Source of the DNA: Septoria linicola
Taxonomy: Eukaryota; Ascomycota; Dothideomycetes; Mycosphaerellales; Mycosphaerellaceae
Reading direction: 5' to 3'
Assembly: GCA_024114885.1 (NCBI GenBank)
Contig: CP099418.1
Coordinates: 1,116,001-1,180,000, forward strand
DNA: 64,000 nt
Part shown: positions 20,314 to 31,641 of the stretch, piece after piece
Numbering within the stretch: position 1 is the stretch's first letter
Layout: every line of letters begins with the position of its first letter
Made by a program: the position numbers and the translations under genes
Notes under the pieces: generated by a model
Seen by the model: only the letters and a program-made list of their open reading frames with translations
Databases searched by the model: none
Told to the model about the DNA's origin: nothing

Positions 20314-20469
20314 GTTTGAGGGGTGACGTAGGCCAAACGTTATTGACCGATGAAATATACAACGCGACCAGATGTCAGTCCGAACAATTCAGACTAATGC
20401 TATTTCCTTGATGAATCGCCTTGATCATGAAATGAATCAAGCCTCACTTGGACCAGGACGATTCACAGG

Positions 20470-22535
20470 ATGACTGACGCCGATGCATTCATCCCCGGCC
20501 TTCACAAGCCGGCCTCACTTCTGCCAATCGCCCGTCATCGCGAGGCATTGCTATATGCTATCGAACAGCATGCAGTCACCGTCCTCATCGGGCAGACAGG
20601 TAGTGGCAAGACCACGCAGCTACCTCAGTATCTCGACCAGGCAGGATGGTGTTCAGACGGCAAGCTAATAGCTGTAACACAAGCATGTATGGCCTCAACC
20701 CTTTAATGGTCGAGGAGTGTTGACAGTGGCTTACAGGTACCATGTAGCCACGTCGAGTGGCGGCAACGACAGTCGCAAAGCGAGTGGCCGATGAGATGAG
20801 ATGTCCCCTCGGGCAGGATGTCGGTTACAGCATCAGATTTGAAGATGTCACATCTGCCACGACCCGCATCAAATTTCTGACTGATGGCCTACTGCTGAGG
20901 GAAGTTCTCGTTGACCCTCTGCTATCTCGCTATAGCATCATCATGGTAGATGAAGCACATGAGCGGAGTCTAAGCTCGGATGTGCTGCTGGGGGTACTCA
21001 AGAAGATCCTAAAGCGTCGGCCAGAGCTGAGAATAATCATCAGCTCTGCAACTTTGCACGCTGAGCGATTCCTCGAGTTTTTCAGCAGTGCGGAATCGCA
21101 ACAAGGCGACGAATCGAAGCCTGCTGAGACCTGCATAGTCAGTATTGAGGGCAGAGCGTACCCTGTGGACATCCACTACTTGACGCAGCCTTGCGAAGAA
21201 TATCTTGAGCGCGCAGTCAAGCTCATTTTCGACATACACACCAGCGAGCAGGACGGCGATATCCTGGTCTTCCTAACAGGTCGGGATGAGATCGAGAAAG
21301 TCATCGAGATGATGGCCGATCGCTTGCCAAATCTTCCAGCGGGCTCGAACGGCATTCTGCCACTCCCGCTATATGCTGGGCTAAGAACGGAAGAGCAGAT
21401 GTACGTGTTTGAGCCATCGCCCGAAAATATGCGCAAGGTCATCTGCTCCACGAACATTGCTGAGGCTAGTGTGACCATTGATGGCATAGTTTATGTCGTG
21501 GACTGCGGATTCGTCAAGCTGCGAGCATACAATCCCAATACCGGAATCGAGACTCTCACAGCAACACCAGTGTCGCAAGCTTCAGCAACACAGCGAGCAG
21601 GACGAGCAGGACGCACTAAACCTGGCAAGTGCTACCGTCTCTACACAGAAGAAGCGTTCAGCTCGCTGCCAGAGTCAACAGTCCCAGAAGTGCAACGATC
21701 CAATCTCGCCCCTCTGATCCTCCAGCTTCAGGCTCTGGGCATCGATAACATCGCTCGCTTCGACTTCATCACACCACCTCCAGCCGAGCTCATCATCCGC
21801 GCCCTCGAACTCCTCTTCTCTCTGGGAGCTCTCGACGATTACGCCAAACTCACCTCACCCCTCGGCACCCGCATGGCCGAGCTCTCCATCGAACCCATGC
21901 TGGCAAAATGTCTCCTCAGCGCCCCCAATTTCGGTTGCCTCTCCGAAATACTCACCATAACCGCAATGACCAGCCTCCAAGGCGCCATCTGGTTCACACA
22001 CGACGCCAAAAAAGCCGAAGAAACCGCTCGAAGGAAATTCGCCGTAGAAGAAGGCGATCATCTCACACTACTGAACATCTACCAAGCTTTCATCACCAAA
22101 GGCAAGAAAGAATCCCGGTGGTGTCAACAGCACTACCTCAATTTCAAATCCATGACCCGAGCAGTCAGTATTCGAAATCAACTCCGTCGATACCTCGAAC
22201 GCTTCGGCATCGACGTATCGGAGACACTGTCCAACGATAAAGATGTGCTCAGGGTAGGTGGACGTCCCAAAGAAGAATCCATCAGACGCTGTCTAACTAG
22301 TGGGTTCTTCGCGCACGCGGCCCGGATGCTTCCCGATGGCACGTTCAGGACTGTTGATGGAGGGACCGTCTTGCATGCTCATCCTTCGAGTTTAATGTTC
22401 AATCGCAAAGCGGATTGGGTCATTTTCACAGAGGTCATGGAGACCGGAGACAAGACGTTTATTCGTGATGTGACTAAGATTGAGAAAGCGTGGCTGCTGG
22501 AGTATGGTTCGGAGTATTACAGAATCAAGCAGTGA
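20470..22535 (+). CDS. DEAH-box RNA helicase, DHX35 orthologue
   Basis: Spliceosome-associated ATP-dependent helicase. Exons 20470-20682 and 20748-22535 give 666 aa (human DHX35 is 703). Motifs: Walker A GQTGSGKTT (about 42-50), Ia TQPRRVAATTVAKRV, DEAH in VDEAHERS, SSATLHAE, TNIAEASVTIDG and QRAGRAGR. The stretch LYTEEAFSSLPESTVPE and RSNLAPLILQLQALGIDN match DHX35 rather than Prp2, Prp16, Prp22 or Prp43. HA2/OB region follows (KFAVEEGDHLTLLNIY). The only intron that preserves motif Ia has a GC donor. DHX35 is absent from budding yeast but kept in intron-rich fungi (known). Confidence 0.93.
20683..20747 (+). other. GC-AG intron of the DHX35 gene
   Basis: Exon 1 ends CAA (Gln of TQPRR) directly before GCATGT, and exon 2 starts CCACGT after CATGTAG. 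The GT four bases later is out of phase with every usable acceptor, so the GC donor is required for motif Ia. Confidence 0.8.
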
Positions 22536-22648
22536 GAGGCTCAGCTTTGGTGAGAAGTGTGAATGGGTAGCAAGTTCAGCTCTCAAAACCAGGTTGGGTA
22601 TCATACTAGTAAACTTCTACATGCGACATCTATCTTCTGCACATCGGC

Positions 22649-25600
22649 TTATCTCACGCCGCGCAGGCTCTCTCGCCCATACGCCGACTTACTAATCTCC
22701 TCCAGGATGTCACCCATAATAAGCGGGCTAGCCATCAGTCCATGTCCTTCGCCTTGCAGGACTCTAACCTCACATCCACCTTTTGCAGTCGAAGCCCAGC
22801 TTTCTCGACTTTCCCTTGCACTTCCACCTTCAATACCAGGTCCCAGCGCCCGTCTGTTCATCTGTTCTGCCAACCACTTCACATTTGCTATTGGTACACG
22901 CTTATCCTCTGACCCGTGAGTAATGACAACTTCGCGACCGACATCCGTGTATCGGAAGCCGACATCTCGATTGCGCTCGAGACATACCAGGAGATCGGTG
23001 GCAGGGTTACTATCCTTCGTCGCCATGTCCCAAGTGGCTTGTGTCAAACGACTGGTGTACTCCACTTGACGCTCCTTCTCTGCATGCTCAGCAGCATATA
23101 GACCGCTCGAAGCATATGCAAAGCTGGGGTCCATTGGGGTTGCCGTCGCAGACAGTGTCAATGAGCCTCGCTTGAGTCGTTCTTCGTCTCCCTCCTCCTC
23201 CTTAACCGGGATCGGAAAGTTGTCGAGCGGATTGGTGGATGGCATGTATTGGTCCATGAGCATCAACGACTCCCTTCGATTGTACTCTGGGCGCTCTCGA
23301 CTAGGCGGCTTCTCTTGTGCAGGCTCTTCAACAGCTTGCTGCCTCTTTGGGGAAGCTTTGTTTGCGTTGGCCTTAATCGTGCGCTTATTCGCAGGCTTCA
23401 GTGAAGCTGAAGCGGCCGTCATGAACGACGAGTTGGCAGCCTTCAAGAACGGAGTTGGCAACACGCGAAGTAGACGCTGACTTCTTGGCAATGGATTCGC
23501 TGGTGGTGCTGATGCTGTTGGGTGAGAGATAGCCTCCAGCTGACTAGGCGGAACCCATGGCGCCAGCAGATGCACCTTGCCGCGAATTAGATGTGGTAGG
23601 ATGAGAGCTGTTGCCAACGCATATATGGCTCCTGCAGAGTGAGCAAGAATGCTGAACTTCACAATGCCGAGATGCTGGCAGATAGTGAGGACATCCTCCG
23701 GCCAGTTAAGTGGACCACTCTTGTCTGAGGGCGGGTACGGCTCGCTCCCGCCAACACCAGGCCGATCGATCGTTATCAGACGTAACTTCAATGTTGAAGC
23801 CAGCTCATCATAAAAGGCCGTGACATATCGTGTCAATCCCATGCCCACGCAGACAAAGACAGCCGTTCCATTAGGATCGCCCACTTCCGAGTATGCGATA
23901 GTGCGACCATTGATGTGATTCTTGACCCTCCTATTGAGGCGGGGTGCTTGCAAGTATTCCGAAACAGCCTCCTCGATGCTATCTCGCCGTGACGATTCAA
24001 GCTCTTTCTCGGCGGCATTCGTCAGACGAGCATCGCTCATCGACTTCCGTCGGTTTCTCCTCTTTTCGAACGCCAGTGGGAGGTCAGGATGGTGGGCCGT
24101 CCACCGGTCTTCGGGCTTGCGCTTCGACTTCTTCGATTTTTGCTGTGATGTCGTCGAAGGCGAGCTGTGCTTGGTAGGAGTGTCGAACTCTACGCCCCTC
24201 ACGGCTGGTGGAGGCGCCGATGATTCACGCACGTTCCGCTCGACTGATGGGCTTGTATCACGATCACGGGGCTGGAAGAGGTTCACTGCTTGGGCGTAGG
24301 AGTAATCCAACGAAAGGCGCTGCGAGGAAGGCCTGTCTACGGACTTTGCGGTAGTTGGTCGATAATGCGTGGACCAAGGCCGCCTTGCCTCTAGCGAGTA
24401 TCTAGCTCTTGAGTTACCATCAAGCTGTCCTAGAGCATTTCTACTGCCATCGAAGTCTGTAACGTCTAAGTGCCGCGAGCGCCTGTCATCGTCATGGAGA
24501 CCTAGTGTCTTGTGGGCCTTGGTGGGATCTGTTGTATACCGTTTCGAAGTCTTTTTGGACCGCGTTGCTCGCTTCGTATCGCTCGAGGGTGGAGCTGACA
24601 GCCCGCTGACCGGGGTATCCTGAGGAGCTGGGTCCTTCAGAGGGGTGGCGGTAGCATTGGCCAGGTCAGCCGTAGAGGAGGGAACAAATTCTTCCCGCAG
24701 ACGAGATTTTCGCTGCTCTCTAAGCTCTCTAATGCGTTTTACAGTCTCATCGTCTTCTCCTAGATCTGCCCAACTAGACTCTGGTATAGGCGAGGATGGC
24801 CGGTAGCCTGTTGTCTTAGAATTACCAGGAGCAGCAGTCTTCTTAGATTTCTTATGTTTCTTCTTCCTTGCTGGACTGGTACTCGAAAGGCGTAAGGAAG
24901 AAGTTCTAGTGGGTATGGAATCATCAATCGGGCTCGGACTTTTCAAGGAGGAGCCAGACACCGAGAGCTGCTGGCTTGATGCTTTGCTCTCGCTGCCCAT
25001 GCTGCGTCCGCCGAATGAATCTGCAGTCAATAAGGGCGGAGAGGTGACAGGCTGATCTTCGCTGGTGGGTGAGACATCCGACAAGAACAGCCTACCTTTC
25101 GCAGCCGCTCGTGGTGCTGGCGCCTTCGCGATTATCTGCTCCGCCAACGACAAGGGCACACCTTCCTCACTGCGCACTTGTGATGGTGCCCGGCTCTCCT
25201 CTGTTCGTAGCATATCCTGAGACGACACTCTCCTCAGCTTGCTCTTACGCGCCCCTCTGCCTCTTTGGTTCTTCAATTCGTCCTCAGCCTTCGAAGAGCT
25301 CTTACGCACCCAGCTCTCCGAGCTCAGCTTATTGCGTGAGCTGCTCGCGCTTGCCGTCGATCCCAGAGAGCTCTTCCGCGATGGAGGTCGTGGCCGGAAC
25401 GGATTCGAAACAGACGTTCTCTTGCTGTCTTGCTTGGGTGGCTTGTAATGAGAGAGTCCCGAGGGCGGCCGTGATGTAGGGACTGTGGGCGGTAGGGCAG
25501 CATCGGTGACTCCGTCAATGTCATCTAGCTCCAGCTGTCCGCCATATTCAACACCAAAGCCAGGCGAAACGGTGTTCTTGTGGATAGAGGCAGAACTGGC

Positions 25601-25852
25601 CACGGAGCGATTGAGGGATTCTGGTAATGAGTGTCGGCTGGCAGTCTCTGAGAAGTGGTCGTTGGGCTGGATGTCCGGCAGTGGGGCGAGAGTATCGAGA
25701 GAGTCGATGATAGAGGATAAGACAGCCGAGCTCGCAGGTTTCGACTTGATGCGATTGCTGTTGGAAGCGCGCTTGGTCCGCGTAGAGGTAGACTTTGACG
25801 ACTCCGCGGGTGCGTGCCACTGTTGCGCCGGCTGCGCGACGTCGACGTCCAT
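22649..25852 (-). CDS. Alpha/beta hydrolase with long disordered N-terminus
   Basis: Single exon, 1067 aa, true ATG at 25852. Residues 1 to about 640 are Ser/Arg/Lys-rich and apparently disordered, with several basic clusters (KKKHKKSKKT) and no fold I recognise. The hydrolase domain starts near HINGRTIAYSEVGD (about 643). Likely catalytic triad: Ser in LAHSAGAIYA (about 737), Asp in HGSEDKRVP (about 982) and His in GEGHGLM (about 1036); a Ser/Lys-rich insertion sits in the lid region between them. Substrate unknown. Long-tailed hydrolases of this shape occur across Pezizomycotina, and the tail suggests regulation or localisation by phosphorylation (inference). It converges with DHX35, 113 bp apart. 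Confidence 0.82.
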   Translation of the reverse strand: MDVDVAQPAQQWHAPAESSKSTSTRTKRASNSNRIKSKPASSAVLSSIIDSLDTLAPLPDIQPNDHFSETASRHSLPESLNRSVASSASIHKNTVSPGFGVEYGGQLELDDIDGVTDAALPPTVPTSRPPSGLSHYKPPKQDSKRTSVSNPFRPRPPSRKSSLGSTASASSSRNKLSSESWVRKSSSKAEDELKNQRGRGARKSKLRRVSSQDMLRTEESRAPSQVRSEEGVPLSLAEQIIAKAPAPRAAAKGRLFLSDVSPTSEDQPVTSPPLLTADSFGGRSMGSESKASSQQLSVSGSSLKSPSPIDDSIPTRTSSLRLSSTSPARKKKHKKSKKTAAPGNSKTTGYRPSSPIPESSWADLGEDDETVKRIRELREQRKSRLREEFVPSSTADLANATATPLKDPAPQDTPVSGLSAPPSSDTKRATRSKKTSKRYTTDPTKAHKTLGLHDDDRRSRHLDVTDFDGSRNALGQLDGNSRARYSLEARRPWSTHYRPTTAKSVDRPSSQRLSLDYSYAQAVNLFQPRDRDTSPSVERNVRESSAPPPAVRGVEFDTPTKHSSPSTTSQQKSKKSKRKPEDRWTAHHPDLPLAFEKRRNRRKSMSDARLTNAAEKELESSRRDSIEEAVSEYLQAPRLNRRVKNHINGRTIAYSEVGDPNGTAVFVCVGMGLTRYVTAFYDELASTLKLRLITIDRPGVGGSEPYPPSDKSGPLNWPEDVLTICQHLGIVKFSILAHSAGAIYALATALILPHLIRGKVHLLAPWVPPSQLEAISHPTASAPPANPLPRSQRLLRVLPTPFLKAANSSFMTAASASLKPANKRTIKANANKASPKRQQAVEEPAQEKPPSRERPEYNRRESLMLMDQYMPSTNPLDNFPIPVKEEEGDEERLKRGSLTLSATATPMDPSFAYASSGLYAAEHAEKERQVEYTSRLTQATWDMATKDSNPATDLLVCLERNRDVGFRYTDVGREVVITHGSEDKRVPIANVKWLAEQMNRRALGPGIEGGSARESRESWASTAKGGCEVRVLQGEGHGLMASPLIMGDILEEISKSAYGRESLRGVR

Positions 25853-26975
25853 TTTCCAATTCCTGGTTGTGTGCGGGCACAGTCGCGACGAATGGCTGCA
25901 GGCGCGTTTGGCTCTGCAGGATGAAAGTCTCGTGTGCGTGAGGCTGCTGGTGGGAGCGCGCGCCCAATGCCTCGCTCCTCTCCCCGAGTAGACTCTATGG
26001 TGCCATGGCAGTAGTCCAATCTATAAGCTGCTGTGTGGGCGGCAGCACTACTGACAACACTGTATGCTTCGGATGTCGCGCAACGTAATGTACCAGACTG
26101 AAAGCATCACACTTTCCAACGAGGGTCGCACGATCGTGGGCCTGGTCAGGAATAAGATATCGTGGTTGTTCGTGATCAATAATCTCTCCTGGCGCTGGGA
26201 ACAGTCACGCGCCGCCGTTTGCTGCTATACTCTATCCCTCGATGCTCGCGACCTACTCGTCCGCTCGGGAACCACACAAGAGACGAGGCAAACTCTAGGA
26301 ACGGCGACGGACAGCGGGTCGATCATTGCTGCAGTCGCACAGGGTTCAAGGTTGGCCCCATTCTAGTGTGAGATCTTCACCGGCATCATGGTTCTCTTCC
26401 CGAACACTGCGTGGAGATAGGCTGGATGCTGGCTGTTATGCCAATGGAGACGATGATGGTTAATGCCATGTTGACAACGTGCATTGCTCCAGCGGAATCA
26501 GCGCACGAGCAATCGCAGAGCACGCGCGTGGGTGATGTGTGTCGCGCGCGTGTTGGGCGTGTAACGTAGTGCAGATCAACGTGCTAACCAGAACGTGCCA
26601 TCGGAAATTTGTTGGAGGCCCGGGGCACGCACACGATGCGCTGCACCAGGCTGGAAAATGACGAGCCTGCCCACGCGAAAGAAGTGGTGCTCTTGAGCTG
26701 CATCGACAACGTTGCATCGTCCACTCGTAAGCGAACATGCAGCATCCGGCCCGATGCACATTCACCTTCGGTGCGCCGAAGCAGGTCGTGATCACTGATA
26801 GCAAGCTCTAAAAATGGCACTGATCAGCTACGCTGCACGTCTCAAGAGCAAAAGGCATCTGGCCAGGCAGAACTATAGTACTGACGCGTACTTGGCAAAT
26901 GCACTGCCTGCAGGGTGTATTGTGGTGGTAGAGGCACTGACATTTCAGCAGTCTACTGCGCTACATAGCATTGAA
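25853..26975. other. Intergenic region upstream of the hydrolase gene
   Basis: About 1.1 kb that must hold the hydrolase promoter and the bZIP 3' flank. Overlapping frames at 26460-26820 (minus) look protein-like in parts, but no start, domain or splicing model holds together. Confidence 0.4.
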
Positions 26976-27770
26976 TCACGACGTCGAGCTCACATTGACT
27001 GAGGCTGGGAATGCCGCCTCTCCCCTTTGCGCTCGCCAAGCATTGGTAACAGCAAGCAGGTCCTCACAGCCTTGGAGTAAGAAGCCCCATCGACGCAGGA
27101 ACCCAATAGATATCTCCCAGCTCTGTATCTCGCCCGGTGCTCCCCAGACTATGAGGCCGCATCTTTGCCAGCTGCCACAAACTAGGTCCAGCGCTCCTGA
27201 GAGCCGCAAATCGTTGCTCAAAGCTGTAGCGTCGATCTGTGATGCCACGATAGCCTTCAGAATATTGTATCGGAGCCGTGGGTGAGGAAGAATGTCGAAG
27301 ATAAGGTCGTGAGGGACTTGATATTGGGCTGCGATAGGGTTCAGTCCTGCTGACAAGGGCTTCGTTGGCCTTAGACTGAGTCCCAGCTCTGGTTGGCGTA
27401 CTGCCTGTGGGCCAATGCCTAGAGCATAAGCGTTGGTCGAGGCTGCAGCCTGGAAGTTGCGATTGATCAAACGAGCTAGCTCATCGTACTGTCGTTCTGC
27501 TGGGGAGGGTGATGTATTGATGCTCGGTGTTGCAGACGAACTGCTTTCTTGATCATCGGTACTCTCCTCGGGTTCTTCCTCCTGTGGCGATGCAGAGCCA
27601 CTCGATGCGAGGCGAGCTCGATATGCCTTGGGGGACTCGCCTTCGCGCTGGCGCTTTCTAAAAGCTCGCTGGTTGATGCGGTTCTGTATGCGTCGTCGTT
27701 CGGCAGGATCGTTCTTGCCCTTCCAATTCTCATTTGTGACCGTCATTGGTGCTCTGGAGAAGTCTGCCAT
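26976..27770 (-). CDS. bZIP transcription factor with DUF3425-like C-terminus
   Basis: 264 aa from the ATG at 27770, chosen for its context GCCATGG; another in-frame ATG at 27794 would add eight residues. The basic region RRRIQNRINQRAFRKRQRE at about 20-40 has the bZIP signature, but the leucine zipper after it is poor or absent. A Ser/Glu-rich linker follows, then a globular C-terminal part (QVPHDLIFDILPHPRLRYN, CGSWQRCGLIVWGAPGEI, WEISIGFLRRWGFLL) typical of the DUF3425 region in fungal bZIP proteins. DNA target and regulated genes are unknown. Such factors often control stress or secondary metabolism, but the neighbours here give no hint. Confidence 0.85.
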   Translation of the reverse strand: MADFSRAPMTVTNENWKGKNDPAERRRIQNRINQRAFRKRQREGESPKAYRARLASSGSASPQEEEPEESTDDQESSSSATPSINTSPSPAERQYDELARLINRNFQAAASTNAYALGIGPQAVRQPELGLSLRPTKPLSAGLNPIAAQYQVPHDLIFDILPHPRLRYNILKAIVASQIDATALSNDLRLSGALDLVCGSWQRCGLIVWGAPGEIQSWEISIGFLRRWGFLLQGCEDLLAVTNAWRAQRGEAAFPASVNVSSTS

Positions 27771-28764
27771 GGCGAGATTGTCACAGGTGAGCATATGTCA
27801 TGCAATCCGGAGATTGTGACAACTGTATATTCAAGCGGTGTCCGAAAGCACATGTCCCGAGGCCTGCTCGCATCCGTGATTACCTGAAGACTCTGTCATG
27901 TCGAGGTACCTAGCATCCTGACAGCACTTGGGTTGTCTGAGTAATCTTGGGTGTTAGGCACATAGATCTCGCGAGTGGCTTGCAATTGTCACCATATTTG
28001 ACATCACCCTAACAAGCCTGCTGCAGACGCCGGATCGCTATCTTCTATCGCAGCCCATACATGGTATGCCGAAGACATGTCGAAGAGGCTAGTCGATATG
28101 CTTTGAGGACTATTTTTTCTCATCAGCTCATGCGCGCTTTTTCGTACCTCCACAGCACACGGTGCTTGGCTTGTGGCATCCTGCCAGAATTTGCACCAAT
28201 GGCCTCAGCCCTATACTCCTCAACAGGGGTGCTCGAAATATTATGCAGAGCTGACCTAAGCCAGGATGTCATTCCAATGCGGAGGATGACCGCACACACT
28301 CGCTGAAGTTGACGCCCTTCTGGAAAGCGCTATGCAGCAAGGCAGAACACGGCAAGATATCCATGATCTCCACTGCATGCATGACAGCCTCACAGATTAG
28401 TATTCATGGCTTTCGTGGCAGCCTTGCTAAGTCACTTGTGCTGTTCCGTGCTTAGACGACGTGCTGCATTGTTACCAGATTTCCCCGAGACTCGGCTTTT
28501 GTGCTTTGTCACCGAGTCGTCGCGATCGCGAGCCATGCTCGTGTCTGGTTGTGTCGTCATGATTGATCAGTAAGGACGAAGTTGGTGAAGTTGAATGTCA
28601 GTGTCTTGAACGCTGGCGAGAGTGAATCTGGTCAATTTGTGATGTCATGCAATGCTTGGCATCCGCATGGTTTCTTGTTTTGACCAGGGCATGTCTACAA
28701 GAACGGCACGCTTTCTCCAGGACGAGAGTCAGATCGCTGTTCTCGGAGGTCAACATAAGTCAAA
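27771..28764. other. Divergent intergenic region, bZIP / desaturase-like gene
   Basis: About 1 kb. Holds both promoters. I see no supportable extra gene; short frames such as 28061-28306 (plus) lack any recognisable feature. Confidence 0.4.
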
Positions 28765-29929
28765 ATGCAAGCAGTTCGCGACAAGGTGCTGTATAGCTCC
28801 GGCTATTGGCAAGGCCGCTCAGCAAGCCTACCAACCGGTTTCTGGGAGCTCTATGGCGCTACGATGTCAAAGGTGACGAGCTTGTTGACGCTTCCGCTGC
28901 CGCTCATCAGCTTTCTCGCGATACCACTATATGGAGGATCTTCAACAACAGTCAGTCTAGCATTCTTCTATTTGACATGGAGCAGTCTAGTGTGGAGGTG
29001 AATGACTTTCCAACTAGCTACATTCTGTAGCCTCAGCCTGATCTATCGATAGCAAAGGACCCTTGACCATCGAGCTATATGGTACGACGATCATCAGATT
29101 CTTGTGCTACCTGGCACCAGCGATGTTTTCCGTTGCCTTCGATTCGATGCTGCCCAATTTCAGTCGCAAGATCAAAGCTGCTGGAAAGGGACATCTCCCA
29201 CGACGACTCGGTCGCGATCGGATCTTGCACATTGTCGCCGTCTCCACCGCGAACGTGCTACTAGGCGTGCTTGTGCAAGCGATCCTTGAGGTTCTGTTCA
29301 TCAAAGTCCTGCATCTTCGCAGCCTACTTAAGGTCAACACCACTGTACCTCTCCCATGGACAATTGCTATAGACATCCTGAAAGGATTTGTCCTCCGAGG
29401 TGTACTGCATTACGCCGTACATCGCTATGTCTTGCATGAATGGCCGTCCATTCTGTCCAAGTTACATCTGCAATGGCAACACAGCACGGACATCACCTTC
29501 AGCATGCTGGCAGCCTACGATCACCCTGCGACTTACCTGCTCGGCGTGTTCCTGCCAACTTACTTGCCGGCAGTGCTCTTCCGTTGGCATGTCTTGACGT
29601 GGCACCTGTTCCTAGTCATCGTATCTCTCGAGGAGTTCTTCGTCTACTCTGGCTACACATCTCTGCCGTCAGCAATCATTCTGGGAGGTATGGCGCGCAG
29701 GAACGAAGCACATTTTGCTTCCGTGGGAGAGGGACAAGGCATTGGAAACTATGGGCGTCTGGGCTTGCTCGACCTGATCTTCGGGACAACATGCCCAGAT
29801 GAAGATGATGTGATGGATGACATCCACGACGAGGCCGAGAAGCATGATGTTCCAGATCGTGTCGCTGATGCTGTAGGGTCGGGCATTTCACAACTTGATA
29901 AGAAGCAGAAGTCACGGCGCCGGAAATGA
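28765..29929 (+). CDS. Fatty acid hydroxylase / sterol desaturase-like membrane protein
   Basis: Exons 28765-28997 and 29053-29929 give 369 aa. Several hydrophobic segments (LPLPLISFLAIPLYG, CYLAPAMFSVAFDSML, VLLGVLVQAILEVLFI) predict an integral ER-type membrane protein. The histidine region HYAVHRYVLHEWP followed by LHLQWQHST, AYDHPATY and later RNEAHFASVGEG resembles the di-iron fatty acid hydroxylase superfamily, though the second motif lacks the usual HH pair, so catalytic activity is uncertain. The acceptor at 29051-29052 is the only one that keeps frame (VWSKGPLTIELYG). The C-terminus is acidic then basic (KKQKSRRRK). The start is the first in-frame ATG; an upstream exon cannot be excluded. 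Confidence 0.75.
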
Positions 29930-30129
29930 TCGCTCGTTTCGATTACTCTGACAATAGCGAGTTTCATCGCCAATTATCTCAATTGTGCAATGGCTTCTTT
30001 GATCCCGGCAGGTGCGATCGTGATCAGCATGGCCGGCCATTTTCCCCGCCTAAGACACAAATGTCGTCGCCCGGTCCAGTGCAACCAAGGAGGCGAATCG
30101 ACCGTCTCTCATTCCAGATGTGCACAAGT

Positions 30130-31335
30130 TCAGGCGACCTTGACCACAACCTTGCCAAAATGACCTCCAGAGTACAGATACTGGAGACCTTCCTTCGCCT
30201 GCTCGAATTCGAAAACCTTGTCGACCACTGGGTGAATTTCATGCTTCGCGTAGAAGCGACACATTTCCTCGAAACGGTCCCGTGGTCCATTCAGGATGCC
30301 TTTGATCGTGACATTACGGCGTAGAGCAAGGACATTCGTGTTTACGCCGGGTGCGTCTTCTTTGCCACTCAGGTAACCGATGCAGTCGATCAGGCCGCCG
30401 AATGCCTGGGGACGATTGTTAGTATTAGCTTAGTCGGCCGTTAACGCCGCTGATATGCAGCCACTGCAATCGAATATGTAGTGTCGTGTCTATGAATTTC
30501 ACTTACAATGCAATCGAAGCTCTTTCGCAAAGTCTGCGCTCCACCAGTCTCAAGAATGATATCGGCCCCATTGTCGTTGGTAATCTTGTTAACTTCGTCT
30601 TGCCAATCTGGCTGAGTCTTGTAGTTGATTCCATGGTCGGCACCCAGCTTTTTCGCCCTTTCAAGTTTGTCGTCGGATGAAGATGTGATAATGGTCTTTA
30701 GACCAGCTGCATGAGCAATCTGTAGGCCGGAAACAGCGACTCCCCCGGTACCTTGAAACAGGACGGTCTCCTCTACATCGCCATCTGCTGGCTTGTCAAT
30801 GGGTCTGAACTGGTTGATCGACATCCAAGCAGTGACTGCAGCGATCGGAAGAGTAGCAGCTTCGTCATCGGAGAGATAATCAGGCACCGGGACCAACGAC
30901 TCGGCAGAGAAGCATCGGTACTCCGTCAGAACACCTGGTAATGGCAGACCAAGGCCACTTGCCATGTCCTTGGACTTGACCTGTCCACTGAGATGGGTTT
31001 GATTGAACACTGTCATGACCCGTTGGCCAGTCTTCCAGTGAGAAGAGCCAGCGTCGACAATGACTCCACAGGCATCTGAGCATGGGACAAGCTGTTCTTG
31101 TCCGCCAACGGATTTGTGATGATTGTACAATCCCATGCACACTGATACCTTGTCAGTAATTGTCGCGGACCTAGACATGGCCCTTACCTTCAGTGTCACG
31201 GTAGTTCAGCGAAACACTCAATATCTTGACAAGAACTTCGCCCTCTTTGGGCTCTGGCATTGCAGCCGTGGAGAGCTGTAATTTGTCGAGGCCATCGAGG
31301 CCGGAGGTCCATTGCTTGATCTGAGAGCCTGTCAT
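30130..31335 (-). CDS. MDR-family alcohol dehydrogenase / quinone oxidoreductase-like
   Basis: Exons 31335-31188, 31141-30507 and 30405-30130 give 352 aa. A GroES-like domain opens the protein (LSVSLNYRDTEVCMGLY), followed by the NAD(P)-binding Rossmann half with VLFQGTGGVAVSGLQIAHAA and GADHGINYKT. The structural-zinc Cys cluster of classical alcohol dehydrogenases is not evident, so it is closer to the zinc-independent or quinone-reductase type of the medium-chain superfamily. It ends with FEFEQAKEGLQYL and HFGKVVVKVA, standard for the family. Substrate cannot be read from sequence. It is divergent from the LMBR1-like gene (306 bp). Confidence 0.87.
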
Positions 31336-31641
31336 GGTGGTGTGTAGAAGTATAATGAGAACGCAATAAGCACTCGAGTGCTTGTGCGCCGCATCTTTGC
31401 CATTGATATCTGATGGACTACTGGCCGCTGGGTGGAGCCTTGTTGATGTCGGCGTGATGGCCTATCGAGTATTGGCCGAGAAACATCCGTGCCTACGTCG
31501 TCATTGTGTTTGGACGTGCAGGCAGGAGGTAAGCATTACCTCCGTATCAGCATTATTCAACAACATCTATACCGAGCCGATCAGAGTAGGAGAGATATGG
31601 AACTGCGACAATCTGACTACGATTCAACATACTGAACCAAC
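31336..31641. promoter_or_regulatory. Divergent promoter region, MDR oxidoreductase / LMBR1-like gene
   Basis: 306 bp between two divergent start codons; no gene seen and no clear TATA box. Confidence 0.45.

Noticed and set aside
26460..26820. Overlapping minus-strand frames with protein-like stretches
   Set aside because: The stretches lie in different frames with no consistent splice sites joining them, and no homologous motif is recognised.
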